Assembly (NCBI GenBank): GCA_008363385.1
Contig: RHKY01000013.1
Span: 44,491 to 108,490, forward strand
DNA: 64,000 bases
Origin: Acidobacteriota bacterium
Lineage (GTDB): Bacteria > Acidobacteriota > Thermoanaerobaculia > UBA5066
Reading direction: 5' to 3'
In this document: piece by piece, positions 1 through 8,819 of the stretch
Layout of the letters: every line of letters begins with the position of its first letter
Position numbering within the stretch: position 1 is the first letter of the stretch
Translations under genes and position numbers: made by a program
Notes under the pieces: model-generated
What the model was told of the DNA's origin: nothing
What the model saw: the letters and a program-made list of their open reading frames with translations, nothing else
The model's database searches: none

Positions 1-242
1 CCGGCCGGAAGGGCCACCTCTCCCGCCGGCGCGGCGCGCGGGGGCGCGGCGAGCGGGAGGGCCACCGCGGCGATGACGAAGAGGATCGCCAGGATCGCCG
101 CGATGATCGTCAGCCCGCTCGCCGTCACGAACCGGGTCGCGAGCCGGTCCTCGAGGCCCCGGCGCCGGTTCAGCGCCGCGGCGGCGGTCCGTCGCTCCGC
201 CGCGCTCGCCGCGTCCCGGGGCCTGGCCTCGCTCTCCGCCAC
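1..242 (-). CDS. pstC: phosphate ABC transporter permease PstC, N-terminal part (cut by window edge)
   Basis: Only about 80 residues are visible; the gene runs off the left edge. From a GTG at 242-240 the frame reads a charged Ala/Arg-rich stretch and then a hydrophobic segment (LTIIAAILAILFVIAAVALP), as at the first membrane helix of PstC-type permeases with an N-terminal extension. It starts 10 bases after the pstS stop, with an AAGG just before it, so the two are co-transcribed. PstC would form half of the inner-membrane channel that takes phosphate from PstS. The call rests on the helix and the position next to pstS; no permease core is visible. Confidence 0.7.
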   Translation of the reverse strand, partial: MAESEARPRDAASAAERRTAAAALNRRRGLEDRLATRFVTASGLTIIAAILAILFVIAAVALPLAAPPRAAPAGEVALPA

Positions 243-252
243 GACGAGGACC

Positions 253-1212
253 TTACAGCTTGCCGAGCTCTTCCGTGACCAGCTTGGCCGGGAGGGGGTA
301 GTAGCCGTCCTTGACGACGACCTCCTGGCCCTCCTTCGAGAGGACCAGCCTCAGGAACTCGCCCACGAGCGGGTCGAGCGGCTTGCCGGGGGCCTTGTTC
401 ACGTAGACGTAGAGGAACCGGGCCAGCGGGTAGGCGCCGGAGTAGGCCTGCTCGGCGGTGGCGGGAGAGCAGGCCTCGCCGGGCTTCCTGGCGATCGGGA
501 CCGCCTTGACGCCGGCCGTCGCGTACCCGATGCCGCTGTAGCCGATCGCGTAGCGGTCGACCGTGACCCCCTGGACGACCGAGGCCGACCCGGGCTGCTC
601 CTTGACCTCGTCCTTGTAGTCGCCGTTGAGGAGGACGTGCTCCTTGAAGAAGCCGTAGGTGCCGGAGGCGGAGTTGCGGCCGAAGAGGCTCACGGGGCGG
701 CTCGCCCAGTCCCCGGTCAGGCCGAGCTGGCCCCACGTCTTGACGTTCTCCTTGTAGCCGGAGCGGCGGGTCTTCGAGAAGACGCCGTCCACCTGGGGCA
801 TCGACAGGCAGGCGACCGGGTTGTCCTTGTTCACGAAGACGGCGAGCGCGTCGACGGCGACCCGGACCTTCGTCGGCTTGTAGCCGAACTTCTTCTCGAA
901 CTGGTCGACCTCGGACCCCTTCATCTCCCGCGACATCGGGCCGACCTGGGCCGTCGCCGCGATGAGCGCCGGCGGGGCCGTCGAGGAGCCCTTCCCCTCG
1001 ATCTGGACCTTCACGTTGGGGTACGTCTTGTTGAACTTCTCGGCCCAGAGCGTCATGAGGTTGTTCAGGGTGTCCGAGCCGATCGAGCTCAGGTTCCCCG
1101 AGATCCCGGACGCGGTCTTGTAGGCCGGGATCGAGGGGTCGACCTGCGCGGGCTGCGCGGCGGCGGCGCCCGACAGGACGAGGGCGGCGGCGAGGATCGA
1201 GGCTTTCTTCAT
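253..1212 (-). CDS. pstS: periplasmic phosphate-binding protein PstS
   Basis: This 319-residue protein starts with a Sec signal peptide (Lys-Lys, hydrophobic stretch, AAA-Q cleavage region). The body reads as a PstS-like ligand-binding protein: an [12 protein letters not shown] segment near the N-terminus where phosphate is contacted, [12 protein letters not shown], and the typical [13 protein letters not shown] loop in the middle. The ATG has a good AGGAGG site five bases upstream. It should bind phosphate in the periplasm for the Pst ABC transporter, whose permease gene follows at once. Regulation by phosphate starvation is suggested by the 11-base-phased sites at 1322-1350. A close alternative would be a binding protein for another oxyanion, but the porin neighbours favour phosphate. 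Confidence 0.93.
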   Translation of the reverse strand: MKKASILAAALVLSGAAAAQPAQVDPSIPAYKTASGISGNLSSIGSDTLNNLMTLWAEKFNKTYPNVKVQIEGKGSSTAPPALIAATAQVGPMSREMKGSEVDQFEKKFGYKPTKVRVAVDALAVFVNKDNPVACLSMPQVDGVFSKTRRSGYKENVKTWGQLGLTGDWASRPVSLFGRNSASGTYGFFKEHVLLNGDYKDEVKEQPGSASVVQGVTVDRYAIGYSGIGYATAGVKAVPIARKPGEACSPATAEQAYSGAYPLARFLYVYVNKAPGKPLDPLVGEFLRLVLSKEGQEVVVKDGYYPLPAKLVTEELGKL

Positions 1213-1321
1213 TCTTTCCTCCTGCGGTTCCGGGAGCGGAGGATCCGCGAGGGCTCCGTGGACCCTGTGAGGCCGGCGTTAAATCGGCGTGAAGGGGCCT
1301 CCGCCGCCCGCCGGCCGGGAC

Positions 1322-1350
1322 TCTTTACACCCTCTGAACGCCTTCTCAAC
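1322..1350. promoter_or_regulatory. triplet of 11-base-phased TCTNNAC sites (putative Pho box)
   Basis: The plus strand reads TCTTTAC at 1322, TCTGAAC at 1333 and TCTCAAC at 1344, each followed by a four-base spacer, so the repeat period is exactly 11. Read towards pstS the units are GTTGAGA, GTTCAGA and GTAAAGA. OmpR-type response regulators such as PhoB and PhoP bind tandem half-sites with an 11-base period. Position between pstS and a phosphate-selective porin supports the same role here. A possible -10 towards pstS (ATTTAA, 1279-1284) lies about 38 bases away. The factor that binds is not shown by the sequence. Confidence 0.55.
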
Positions 1351-1424
1351 GCCCCCTCCGCTCCCCCGGTCCAGCCTCCCCGGGCGCGCCGGGTCCGGCG
1401 CGATCGGGAAAGGAGAGACTGGAG

Positions 1425-2735
1425 ATGAGCTTCGACCCCGTGAGGCGCCTGACGGCGCTCGTCCTCTTGTGCGGACTCTGGGCCGCCCCGGCCGCCTGGG
1501 GCCAGGTCAACCTCCTCTGGTACAAGGAGGTCGTCCACGACGGCCGGATCTACGTCTTCAACGACCCGAACGTCTACCAGGCGTGGGAGGGGTCGAAGGA
1601 GATGGGGAAGTCGATCACCCGGATCGCCCACGGCCCGGGCGGCGAGACCGTCGTCTTCGACAGCGAGGCGGCTCTCGACCTGTACAACTTCAAGCACGGC
1701 AAGGAGGCCGAGGTCCGGCCCTACACGCCCCCCAAGGCGCCCAGCTTCCCGCCGCCGACCACCATCAAGGTCGCCGACGGCGAGCTGAAGTTCGGGCTCC
1801 TCCTGCAGGCCTGGTACTTCGGCGACGACTCGGCGCAGGGCTCCGGCAACTCGTACCTCGGCAACCCGACCGGCGTGAACACGTTCCGCCTCCGCCGGGC
1901 CGAGATCAAGCTCTCCGGCAAGGTGACCCCGGCCTGGGGCTTCGAGGTGATGATCGACCCGGCCAAGACGCAGGTCTTCAGCTCGGGGGCCGACGACAAG
2001 ATCCTCCAGGACCTGGCGGTCTCCTTCCTCGGGCTGAAGGGCCACGAGCTCAGCCTGGGGCAGAAGAAGATCGCCGTCACCGAGGAGGGCCTCCGGTCGT
2101 CCTCGGAGATCGACTTCGCCGAGCGGGCCCGGATCACCCGGGTCATCGGCGACCAGCGGCAGCCCGGCTTCTTCTACAAGGGCGAGTACGGCCACCTCTT
2201 CGGCGCGCAGGCCTCGATCACCTCCGGCCTCCCGTCGAACGTCCCCGGGACCTCCGACCGGCTCTTCTACGCGGCCCGCTTCGACGTCAAGCCCGTCCAG
2301 GGGATGGTCGCCGGCCTCTCCGGCGGGACGGGCGACCAGGGCCCGCAGTCCCTGACCCGCGACAGGATCGGCGCGCACTTCCGCTGGGACGGCACGGAGA
2401 AGCTGCCCCTCATGGTCCGCGCCGAGTACGGGCGCGCCACCGACGGCCAGACGAACGGCACCGAGATCGACCGCGACGGCTTCTACGTCTCGACGCTCTA
2501 CACGTTCGCCAAGCAGTTCCGCCTCGGCGTCCGGTACGAGGAGTACGACGCCAACAAGGACGTCGCGGGCGACGACCTCACGATCGTCACCGGCGGCTTC
2601 CACTACATGATCAAGGGGAAGAACGTCAACCTGAAGGCCGAGTGGTACGGCGTGAAGCAGGAGGGCCGGAAGGTCAACGACGTCCTCGACGAGCGGTACA
2701 ACCAGTTCGTCCTCGCCGCGCAGGTCGCGTTCTAG
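1425..2735 (+). CDS. phosphate-selective porin O/P family protein with N-terminal extra domain
   Basis: This 436-residue outer-membrane protein has a signal peptide (cleavage near residues 22-26, AWGQ). Residues 27-100 form a small extra domain rich in aromatic and charged residues. From about residue 104 a beta-barrel of the OprO/OprP type begins (FGLLLQAWYFGDDS, NTFRLRRAEIKLSGKV), and the protein ends in Phe, as outer-membrane barrels do. AGGAG lies 11 bases before the ATG. It should let phosphate or polyphosphate across the outer membrane. It is divergent from pstS, with the phased sites in between. The next gene is a near duplicate lacking the extra domain. The family is clear; the ligand is inferred from neighbours. 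Confidence 0.85.
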   Translation: MSFDPVRRLTALVLLCGLWAAPAAWGQVNLLWYKEVVHDGRIYVFNDPNVYQAWEGSKEMGKSITRIAHGPGGETVVFDSEAALDLYNFKHGKEAEVRPYTPPKAPSFPPPTTIKVADGELKFGLLLQAWYFGDDSAQGSGNSYLGNPTGVNTFRLRRAEIKLSGKVTPAWGFEVMIDPAKTQVFSSGADDKILQDLAVSFLGLKGHELSLGQKKIAVTEEGLRSSSEIDFAERARITRVIGDQRQPGFFYKGEYGHLFGAQASITSGLPSNVPGTSDRLFYAARFDVKPVQGMVAGLSGGTGDQGPQSLTRDRIGAHFRWDGTEKLPLMVRAEYGRATDGQTNGTEIDRDGFYVSTLYTFAKQFRLGVRYEEYDANKDVAGDDLTIVTGGFHYMIKGKNVNLKAEWYGVKQEGRKVNDVLDERYNQFVLAAQVAF

Positions 2736-2759
2736 GCCGCTCCCGGGCACCCTCCCGCC

Positions 2760-2790
2760 GAGAGCCCCCGGCCCCCCGCCGGGGGCTCTC
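2760..2790 (+). terminator. perfect 12-bp GC hairpin between the two porin genes
   Basis: GAGAGCCCCCGG (2760-2771) pairs perfectly with CCGGGGGCTCTC (2779-2790) across a seven-base loop. There is no T run, so if it terminates it is a GC-only structure; it could also only attenuate or stabilise the upstream mRNA. It lies 24 bases after the first porin stop and 21 bases before the second porin start. Confidence 0.5.
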
Positions 2791-2811
2791 CGCCCTCGTC
2801 CGGGCCGGAGG

Positions 2812-3948
2812 ATGCGAGACTACCCGCCCGTGAGGAGCCTCCCGAGCGCCGCCCGTCGACTCGTGGCCGCGGCGGCCCTGCTCCTGGTCGTCTGCCCCGG
2901 CGCCCTCGGCCAGGAGGCCGCGCCGGACCCGGGAGCCCCGCCGGCGAAGGGGATCCCCTTCCCGCCCCCGACGACGCTGAGGATCGGCGACGGCGAGCTC
3001 GAGTTCGGCCTTCTCCTCCAGGCCTGGTACTACGGCGACGACTCGGAGGCGGGCACGGGCACGAGCTACCTCGGGAACCCGACCGGCGTGAACACGTTCC
3101 GCCTCCGGCGGGCCGAGATCAAGCTCTCGGGGACGGTGACGCCCTCCTGGGGCTTCGACGTGATGTTCGACCCGGCCAAGTCCCAGAGCTCGGACCCGGA
3201 CGGCGACGGGAAGATCCTCCAGGACCTCGGGATCAGCTTCCTCGGCTGGAAGGGCCACGAGCTGACCCTGGGGCAGCGGAAGATCGCCGTCTCCGAGGAG
3301 GGGCTCCGCTCCTCGGCCGAGCTCGATTTCGCCGAACGCTCGCGGATCGCTCGCGTCATCGGCGACCAGCGGCAGCCCGGCTTCTTCTATCGCGGCGAGC
3401 TCGGCCCGCTCTTCGCCCTCCAGGCCTCCTTCACGACGGGGGGGCCCGCGAACACCGCCGCCACCTCCGACCGGCTCTTCTGCGCGGCCCGGCTCGACGT
3501 GAAGCCGGTCAAGGGGATGCTCGCCGGCCTCTCCGGCGGGACGGGGGACCAGGGGCCGCAGTCCCTGACCCGCGACCGCCTCGGCGCGCACTTCCGCTGG
3601 GACGGGACCGAGGCCCTCCCGCTGATGGTCCGGGCCGAGTACGGCCGCGCCACGGACGGGCAGACGAACGGCACCGAGATCGACCGCGACGGCTTCTACG
3701 TCTCGGCCCTCTACACGTTCGCCGGGCAGTTCCGCCTCGGCGTCCGGTACGAGGAGTACGACGCCGACGAGGACGTCGCGGGCGACATCCTCTCGATCGT
3801 CACCGGCGGGTTCCACTACATGTTCAAGGGGAAGAACGTCAACCTGAAGGCCGAGTGGTACGGCGTGAAGCAGGAGGGCCGCAAGGTCGACGACGTCCTC
3901 GACGAGCGATACGACCAGTTCGTCCTCGCCGCCCAGGTCGCCTTCTAG
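2812..3948 (+). CDS. phosphate-selective porin O/P family protein (tandem paralogue)
   Basis: This 378-residue porin follows the first copy and matches it closely from its FPPPTT segment to the last residue, including the phrases FRWDGTE, MVRAEYGRATDGQTNGTEID and the terminal AAQVAF. It lacks the 75-residue N-terminal domain of the first copy. A signal peptide is present (hydrophobic stretch ending LGQEA). The ATG at 2812 sits directly against a GGAGG; a GTG six codons later (2830) is an alternative with better spacing. The differences cluster in the barrel's variable segments, for example NTAATSDRLFCA against VPGTSDRLFYA. The pair looks like a fairly recent duplication. Role: outer-membrane anion or phosphate pore. 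Confidence 0.82.
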   Translation: MRDYPPVRSLPSAARRLVAAAALLLVVCPGALGQEAAPDPGAPPAKGIPFPPPTTLRIGDGELEFGLLLQAWYYGDDSEAGTGTSYLGNPTGVNTFRLRRAEIKLSGTVTPSWGFDVMFDPAKSQSSDPDGDGKILQDLGISFLGWKGHELTLGQRKIAVSEEGLRSSAELDFAERSRIARVIGDQRQPGFFYRGELGPLFALQASFTTGGPANTAATSDRLFCAARLDVKPVKGMLAGLSGGTGDQGPQSLTRDRLGAHFRWDGTEALPLMVRAEYGRATDGQTNGTEIDRDGFYVSALYTFAGQFRLGVRYEEYDADEDVAGDILSIVTGGFHYMFKGKNVNLKAEWYGVKQEGRKVDDVLDERYDQFVLAAQVAF

Positions 3949-4024
3949 CTCGCCCGCCCCCCTTCTCGCCGCCCGTTCCCCGGAAGGGCCCACGGGGTGC
4001 GAAACTCCGCCCGGGAGGGAGTCC

Positions 4025-5485
4025 ATGGCGACGACGACGGACCGGCTCCTGGGCTGGGCGCGCCCCTTCATCCTCGTCCTCGGGAGGAACCGCTGGACGC
4101 TCACGGGCGCGGTCGTGACGACCAGCTCGGCGGTGGCGATCCTCTTCACGCTCCTCTTCGAGCTCCTCGGCCGCGGCCCGCACCACCCGTACGCGGGGAT
4201 CGTCCTCTTCCTGATCCTGCCGGGGATCTTCGTCTTCGGCCTCGCCCTGATCCCGTTCGGGCTGCTCCTGGACCGGGCCCGGCGGAAGAAGGCCGGGAAG
4301 CTGGAGGCGGCGCTCCCCGACATCGACCTGAACGTCCCCCGGATCCGCCGGACGGTCGAGGTCGTCGGCGGACTGACGCTCCTGAACATCTTCATCCTGG
4401 CCTTCGCGTCGTTCGCGGGCGTCGAGTACATGGACTCGACGACCTTCTGCGGCGAGGCGTGTCACTCGGTGATGGCACCGGAGTACTCCGCGTACAAGGA
4501 CTCCCCGCACTCGCGGGTCGGCTGCGTCGGCTGCCACATCGGTCCGGGGGCCTCCTGGTTCGTGAAGTCGAAGCTGTCGGGCCTGAGGCAGGTCTTCGCG
4601 GTCACCTTCAAGACCTACTCGCGGCCGATCCCATCGCCCGTCCACGCGCTCCGCCCGGCGCGGGAGACGTGCGAGCAGTGCCACTGGCCGACGAAGTTCC
4701 ACGGGGACAAGCTCGTCGTGAAGACCCGGTTCGCCGACGACGAGGCGAACACGCCGCTGAAGACCGTCCTGGTCCTGCGGATCGGCGGGCGGAGCCCGAG
4801 CGGGCTCTCCGGCATCCACGGCCGCCACCTCGACGCGGGCTCCAGGATCGAGTACGTCACGACCGACCGGCGGCGCGAGACGATCCCGCTCATCTCCTAC
4901 CGCGACGACACCGGCAAGACGGTCGAGTTCCGGGCGGAGGACTCGAAGGCGACGCCCGAGGACCTCGCCAAGGGCGAGCGCCGCCTCATGGACTGCGTCG
5001 ACTGCCACAACCGGCCCACGCACGCGTTCCCGCTGCCCGAGAGGGCGGTCGACTCGGCCATCCTCGACGGGCGGATCGACCGGAGCCTCCCGTTCGTGAA
5101 GAAGAAGGCCGTCGAGGTCCTGAAGGTCGAGTACCCGACGCGGGAGGCCGCCGCGGCGGCGATCCCCGCGGCCCTGGCGTCGTACTACGAGAAGGAGCAG
5201 CCGGCCGCCTTCGCGTCCCACCGCGCCAAGGTGGACGAGGCGGCGTCGGCGGTGAAGGAGATCTACCTGAAGTACGTCTACCCCGACATGAAGCTGACCT
5301 GGGGAGCCCACCCGAACCACATCGGGCACGAGGACTTCCCCACGGCGGGCTGCTTCCGGTGCCACGACGGCAGCCACAAGTCGGCCGACGGGCGGGTGGT
5401 CAGCTCCGACTGCGACTCGTGCCACTCGATCCTGGCGCAGGACGAGGCGGACCCGGAGGTCCTCGCCAAGCTCGACCTGAAGTGA
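4025..5485 (+). CDS. membrane-anchored multiheme cytochrome c, NapC/NirT-like
   Basis: This 486-residue protein has three hydrophobic helices (about residues 23-48, 57-82 and 117-140) followed by a periplasmic haem region. Haem motifs in order: CGEACH (about 142, spacing CX3CH), CVGCH (166), CEQCH (215), CVDCH (322), CFRCH (442) and CDSCH (461), so probably six haems. The first is followed by SVMAPEY, like the Met-bearing first haem region of NapC/NrfH quinol dehydrogenases. It should take electrons from the quinol pool to periplasmic acceptors; with mqnE in the window, menaquinol is the likely donor. A strong GGAGGGAG precedes the ATG. No reductase partner lies next to it. The exact electron acceptor cannot be told. 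Confidence 0.82.
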   Translation: MATTTDRLLGWARPFILVLGRNRWTLTGAVVTTSSAVAILFTLLFELLGRGPHHPYAGIVLFLILPGIFVFGLALIPFGLLLDRARRKKAGKLEAALPDIDLNVPRIRRTVEVVGGLTLLNIFILAFASFAGVEYMDSTTFCGEACHSVMAPEYSAYKDSPHSRVGCVGCHIGPGASWFVKSKLSGLRQVFAVTFKTYSRPIPSPVHALRPARETCEQCHWPTKFHGDKLVVKTRFADDEANTPLKTVLVLRIGGRSPSGLSGIHGRHLDAGSRIEYVTTDRRRETIPLISYRDDTGKTVEFRAEDSKATPEDLAKGERRLMDCVDCHNRPTHAFPLPERAVDSAILDGRIDRSLPFVKKKAVEVLKVEYPTREAAAAAIPAALASYYEKEQPAAFASHRAKVDEAASAVKEIYLKYVYPDMKLTWGAHPNHIGHEDFPTAGCFRCHDGSHKSADGRVVSSDCDSCHSILAQDEADPEVLAKLDLK

Positions 5486-5523
5486 CCGGGGGAAGGCACG
5501 GGCGTAGGGGCGGGCCCTTGCGG

Positions 5524-5553
5524 TTGCGACTGCAGACGGCGGTCGCCTAGAAT
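5524..5553 (+). promoter_or_regulatory. sigma70-type promoter for the glycan operon
   Basis: TTGCGA (5524-5529) and TAGAAT (5548-5553) are separated by 18 bases, in the 115-base gap after the cytochrome gene. A start near 5560 would leave a leader of about 40 bases before the epimerase gene. The -10 matches the consensus at five of six positions. Confidence 0.5.
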
Positions 5554-5600
5554 GGCCGCCTTTCGGCCCAGCCCTTGCGTGCAGAGGAGGCCTCGGGAGA

Positions 5601-6800
5601 TTGACTGACCAGCGGGTCCCATCCGGTCCCGGGACGGGAGCGTCCGGGGTCGCTTCCCGTCCGGGTGCCCCGGAGCCGGTCGACCGGCGCGTCCTCGTCG
5701 TCGTCGGCACGCGGCCGGAGGCCATCAAGCTGGCCCCGGTCGTCGAGGCGCTCCGGGCCTCCGGGACCCTGACACCGGTCCTCCTGGCCACGTCGCAGCA
5801 CCGGGAGATGCTCCGTCAGGCCCTCGCGCCCTTCGACCTCGCGCCGGACCTCGATCTGGACGTCATGACGCAGGGCCAGTCGCCGACGGCCGTCGCCTCG
5901 CGCGTCCTGTCGCGGCTCGAGCCCCACCTGAAAGACCCGGCCCCGGCCTTCGTCGTCGTCCAGGGCGACACGACGACGGCCCTGGCGGCGGCCTGGGCGG
6001 CCTTCTACGCGGGGGTGCCGGTGGCGCACGTCGAGGCGGGCCTCCGAAGCGGCCGCCTCGACGCCCCTTTCCCCGAGGAGTTCAACCGCCGGAGCATCTC
6101 GGTCGCCACGTCCCTCCACTTCGCCCCCACCGCGCTCTCGCGGGAGAACCTCCTCTCCGAGGGCGTCGACCCCGCCCGCGTCCACGTCGTCGGGAACACC
6201 ATCGTGGACGCGGTCCAGAGGATCCTGCGCGACCGCCCCCGCACCGGTCGCGGTGACGGGAGCAGCACGATCCTCGTGACGCTCCACCGCCGCGAGAGCT
6301 TCGGCGAGCCGCTCGAGCGGGCGCTCGGCGCCGTCCGGACGATCGCCCGCGAGATGGGCGAGCGGGTCCGGATCGTCTTCCCCGTCCACCCGAACCCGAA
6401 CGTCTCCGGCCCGGCCCTCGCCTTCCTGCAAGGCCTTCCGAACGTCGACCTCGTCGCGCCGATGGACTACCCGGAGTTCCTCGACACGTTCCGGTCGTCC
6501 CGGTTCGTCCTGTCGGACTCGGGCGGGGTCCAGGAGGAATCCCCGACGCTCCGGGTCCCGGTCCTGGTCGCCCGCGAGACGACCGAGCGGCCCGAGGTCC
6601 TCGACTCCGGCTGGGGCACGCTCGTCGGGACGGACCCGGAGCGGATCCTCGAGGAGTCCCGCCGGCTGCTTCTCGACGAGGAGGCGTACCAGGCGCGGCG
6701 CGCCGGGCCGAACCCGTTCGGGGACGGCCGGGCCGCCGAGCGGATCGCCGCGGCGCTCGCCGCCGCCTGCGTCCCGGTGGCCCCGGTCCCGTCGGCTTGA
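5601..6800 (+). CDS. wecB: UDP-N-acetylglucosamine 2-epimerase (non-hydrolysing)
   Basis: This 399-residue enzyme interconverts UDP-GlcNAc and UDP-ManNAc in the cytoplasm. Signature segments are VVGTRPEAIKLAP near the N-terminus, VQGDTTTALAAAWAAFYAGV, HVEAGLRS, PEEFNRR, VTLHRRES and SDSGGVQEE near the C-terminus, all in family order. The start is a TTG at 5601 with AGGAGG ten bases upstream; the first 25 residues are a variable extension. It opens the plus-strand glycan operon and its stop overlaps the next start as TTGA. It would supply ManNAc or a derivative for the surface polymer built by the following transferases. Confidence 0.93.
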   Translation: MTDQRVPSGPGTGASGVASRPGAPEPVDRRVLVVVGTRPEAIKLAPVVEALRASGTLTPVLLATSQHREMLRQALAPFDLAPDLDLDVMTQGQSPTAVASRVLSRLEPHLKDPAPAFVVVQGDTTTALAAAWAAFYAGVPVAHVEAGLRSGRLDAPFPEEFNRRSISVATSLHFAPTALSRENLLSEGVDPARVHVVGNTIVDAVQRILRDRPRTGRGDGSSTILVTLHRRESFGEPLERALGAVRTIAREMGERVRIVFPVHPNPNVSGPALAFLQGLPNVDLVAPMDYPEFLDTFRSSRFVLSDSGGVQEESPTLRVPVLVARETTERPEVLDSGWGTLVGTDPERILEESRRLLLDEEAYQARRAGPNPFGDGRAAERIAAALAAACVPVAPVPSA

Positions 6801-8749
6801 CTCCCGTGACGCGAACGGACCCGACGCCCCCGAGCTCCGCAGCTCCCGACGCGCGGGGCCGGGGCGAGGCCCCGGCGGGCGCCGCGGTGGCGGCGACGGA
6901 CCGGGCCCGGCTCCAGGCCAGACGCCGCGCCGCGGCCGAGACGGACCTCCTCCGGGCCTCCCGCGACCTGCGGAGAGCCCACCAGGAGATCGACGCGCTC
7001 GCCGCGACCTGTGACGGGCTGAGGGCCGAGCTGGCCGCCGAGCGGGACCGTTCCGGCCGGGCCGAGCGACGGGCGGCGCAGCTTGGGCAGCGCGCCGACG
7101 CCGCCCGGATCCGCTCGGAAGCTCTCGAGCGGCGCTCGGACGCGCTCGAGACGAGGGCGAACGCCCTCGAGGAGGCCGCCCGGGAGGCCGTACGCGAGGC
7201 GCGGGACTGGAAGCGGCGCGCCGAGGACGTCGAGAGGCGCGTCCGGACGCTCGAGGCGGAGACGCTCGGTCTGGCGTCGGAGCGGGACCGGGCCCGCGAG
7301 GAGCTCGCCGCCCTGCGGGCGACCCGGCTGGTCCGGCTCGCGGCAGCCTGGGATCGATTCACGCCTCGCCCGGTCCCGTCGTCCCGCGACGGCTCGCCGG
7401 CGGGAACCGTCTCCCCTTCCGGCCCGGGGGGCCCCGCCTCCGCGGCGACGCTTCCGGCTCCCGGGGCCTCTCTCGCGGCGGTCCCGCCCGCGCCGGAGCC
7501 CCTCGGGGACCTCCGAGCCCTCCCCGAGGTCCCCCCGCCGCTGCCGCCCCTCGATCCGGAGCCGCCGGCGGCAGCCCGGGAGGCCCCGGCCGCGCGGCTC
7601 CCGTGGCGAGGCGCCGCTCCCGAGGCCGGGCGTCCCGGCCTGGCCGACGTCGTCTGCTTCTCCATCATCGAGTGGGACTTCCTCTTCCAGCGCCCGCAGC
7701 AGCTGCTTTCCCGCCTGGCCGAGCGGGGACACCGGGTCTTCCACGTCAGCGCGCACCAGCGGTCGCCCGACGCAGGACCCCGGCTCTACCGGGCGAGGGA
7801 GCGGGTCTTCGAGGTGCTCCTGGGCGGGACGCTCGTGGACCTCTTCCGCGAGGAGCCCACGCCGGACGACCTGGACGCCCTGGCGAGGTCGTTCGGCGCC
7901 CTCCGCGAGGCGGCGGGAGTGAGCGACGCCGTCCTCCTGGTCCACCACCCCTTCTGGTGGCCCGTCGTCGAGCGCGTGCGCTCCGAGACCGGCTGGGCGC
8001 TCGTCTACGACTGCATGGACCACCATTCTGGGTTCCAGACGAACCTCAGGCCCGTGGAGCCCGTCGAGCGCGAGCTCGTGGCCGGGGCGGACCTCGTCCT
8101 GACCTCGTCCCGCCTCCTCCAGCGGGAGCTGGACCGGCCGGGCCGCCCGGTCGTGCTCTTGCCGAACGGCGCCGACGCCGACTACTTCGAGTCCGTCGCT
8201 CCCCGCCTCCCGCTGGCGGGGCGGCGCCCCGTCGTGGGCTACTTCGGAGCGATCGCCGACTGGTTCGACCCGGACCTCGTCGCCGACCTGGCCTGCGGCC
8301 GGCCGGGGTGGGAGTTCCAGCTCGCCGGGCCGGTCACCCTGGCCGACCCGAGCCGGCTCTCCCGCCTGGCGAACGTCCGTTTCCTCGGGCTCCTCCCGTA
8401 CGGCGAGCTGGTCCCGTGGCTGGACGGCGTCGACGTCCTCCTCCTGCCGTTCCGGCGGACCCGGCTGACGGAGGCCACGAACCCGGTGAAGGCGTACGAG
8501 ATCCTCTCGGCGGGCCGGCCGCTCGTCTCGGTCCCCCTTCCGGAGCTTTCGCCGTTCGCCGGCCTCGTCCGCTTCGCCGACGACGCGGCCGGTTTCGACC
8601 GCGAGGTCGCAGCCGCGCTGGAGGAGGACGACCCCGGTCTCGTCGAGGCCCGCCGGGCCTTCGCGCGCCGGCACTCCTGGGACGAGCGGGCCGCGGAGCT
8701 GGCCGCGCGGCTCGCCGCTCTCGCCCGGCGCCCGGCCGGGGAGGCATGA
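6797..8749 (+). CDS. coiled-coil glycosyltransferase (GT-B fold)
   Basis: This 650-residue protein begins at a TTG that overlaps the epimerase stop; a GTG three codons later (6806) is an alternative. Residues 35-175 are a long Arg/Glu/Ala coiled coil, residues 180-275 a Pro/Ala-rich linker, and residues 278-650 a glycosyltransferase of the GT1/GT4 type: VVCFSIIEWDFLFQRPQQLL, VYDCMDHHSGFQ, PNGADADYF, GYFGAIADWFDPDL and an EATNPVKAYEILSAGRP donor-site segment. The catalytic part is closely similar to the first transferase module of the next protein. It would add a sugar to the surface polymer at the inner membrane; substrate unknown. The coiled coil suggests assembly with partners. Confidence 0.8.
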   Translation: MTPVTRTDPTPPSSAAPDARGRGEAPAGAAVAATDRARLQARRRAAAETDLLRASRDLRRAHQEIDALAATCDGLRAELAAERDRSGRAERRAAQLGQRADAARIRSEALERRSDALETRANALEEAAREAVREARDWKRRAEDVERRVRTLEAETLGLASERDRAREELAALRATRLVRLAAAWDRFTPRPVPSSRDGSPAGTVSPSGPGGPASAATLPAPGASLAAVPPAPEPLGDLRALPEVPPPLPPLDPEPPAAAREAPAARLPWRGAAPEAGRPGLADVVCFSIIEWDFLFQRPQQLLSRLAERGHRVFHVSAHQRSPDAGPRLYRARERVFEVLLGGTLVDLFREEPTPDDLDALARSFGALREAAGVSDAVLLVHHPFWWPVVERVRSETGWALVYDCMDHHSGFQTNLRPVEPVERELVAGADLVLTSSRLLQRELDRPGRPVVLLPNGADADYFESVAPRLPLAGRRPVVGYFGAIADWFDPDLVADLACGRPGWEFQLAGPVTLADPSRLSRLANVRFLGLLPYGELVPWLDGVDVLLLPFRRTRLTEATNPVKAYEILSAGRPLVSVPLPELSPFAGLVRFADDAAGFDREVAAALEEDDPGLVEARRAFARRHSWDERAAELAARLAALARRPAGEA

Positions 8750-8819
8750 TGAAGCGCCCTTCCCCCGCGGGCTCCACCGGTCCGGGCGGGGTCAGGCTTG
8801 CATCCCGGAGGAGACGTCG

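Noticed and set aside
2674-4431. A long minus-strand frame opposite the second porin and cytochrome genes
   Set aside because: It mirrors the coding strand genes, has no ribosome site and low-complexity content.
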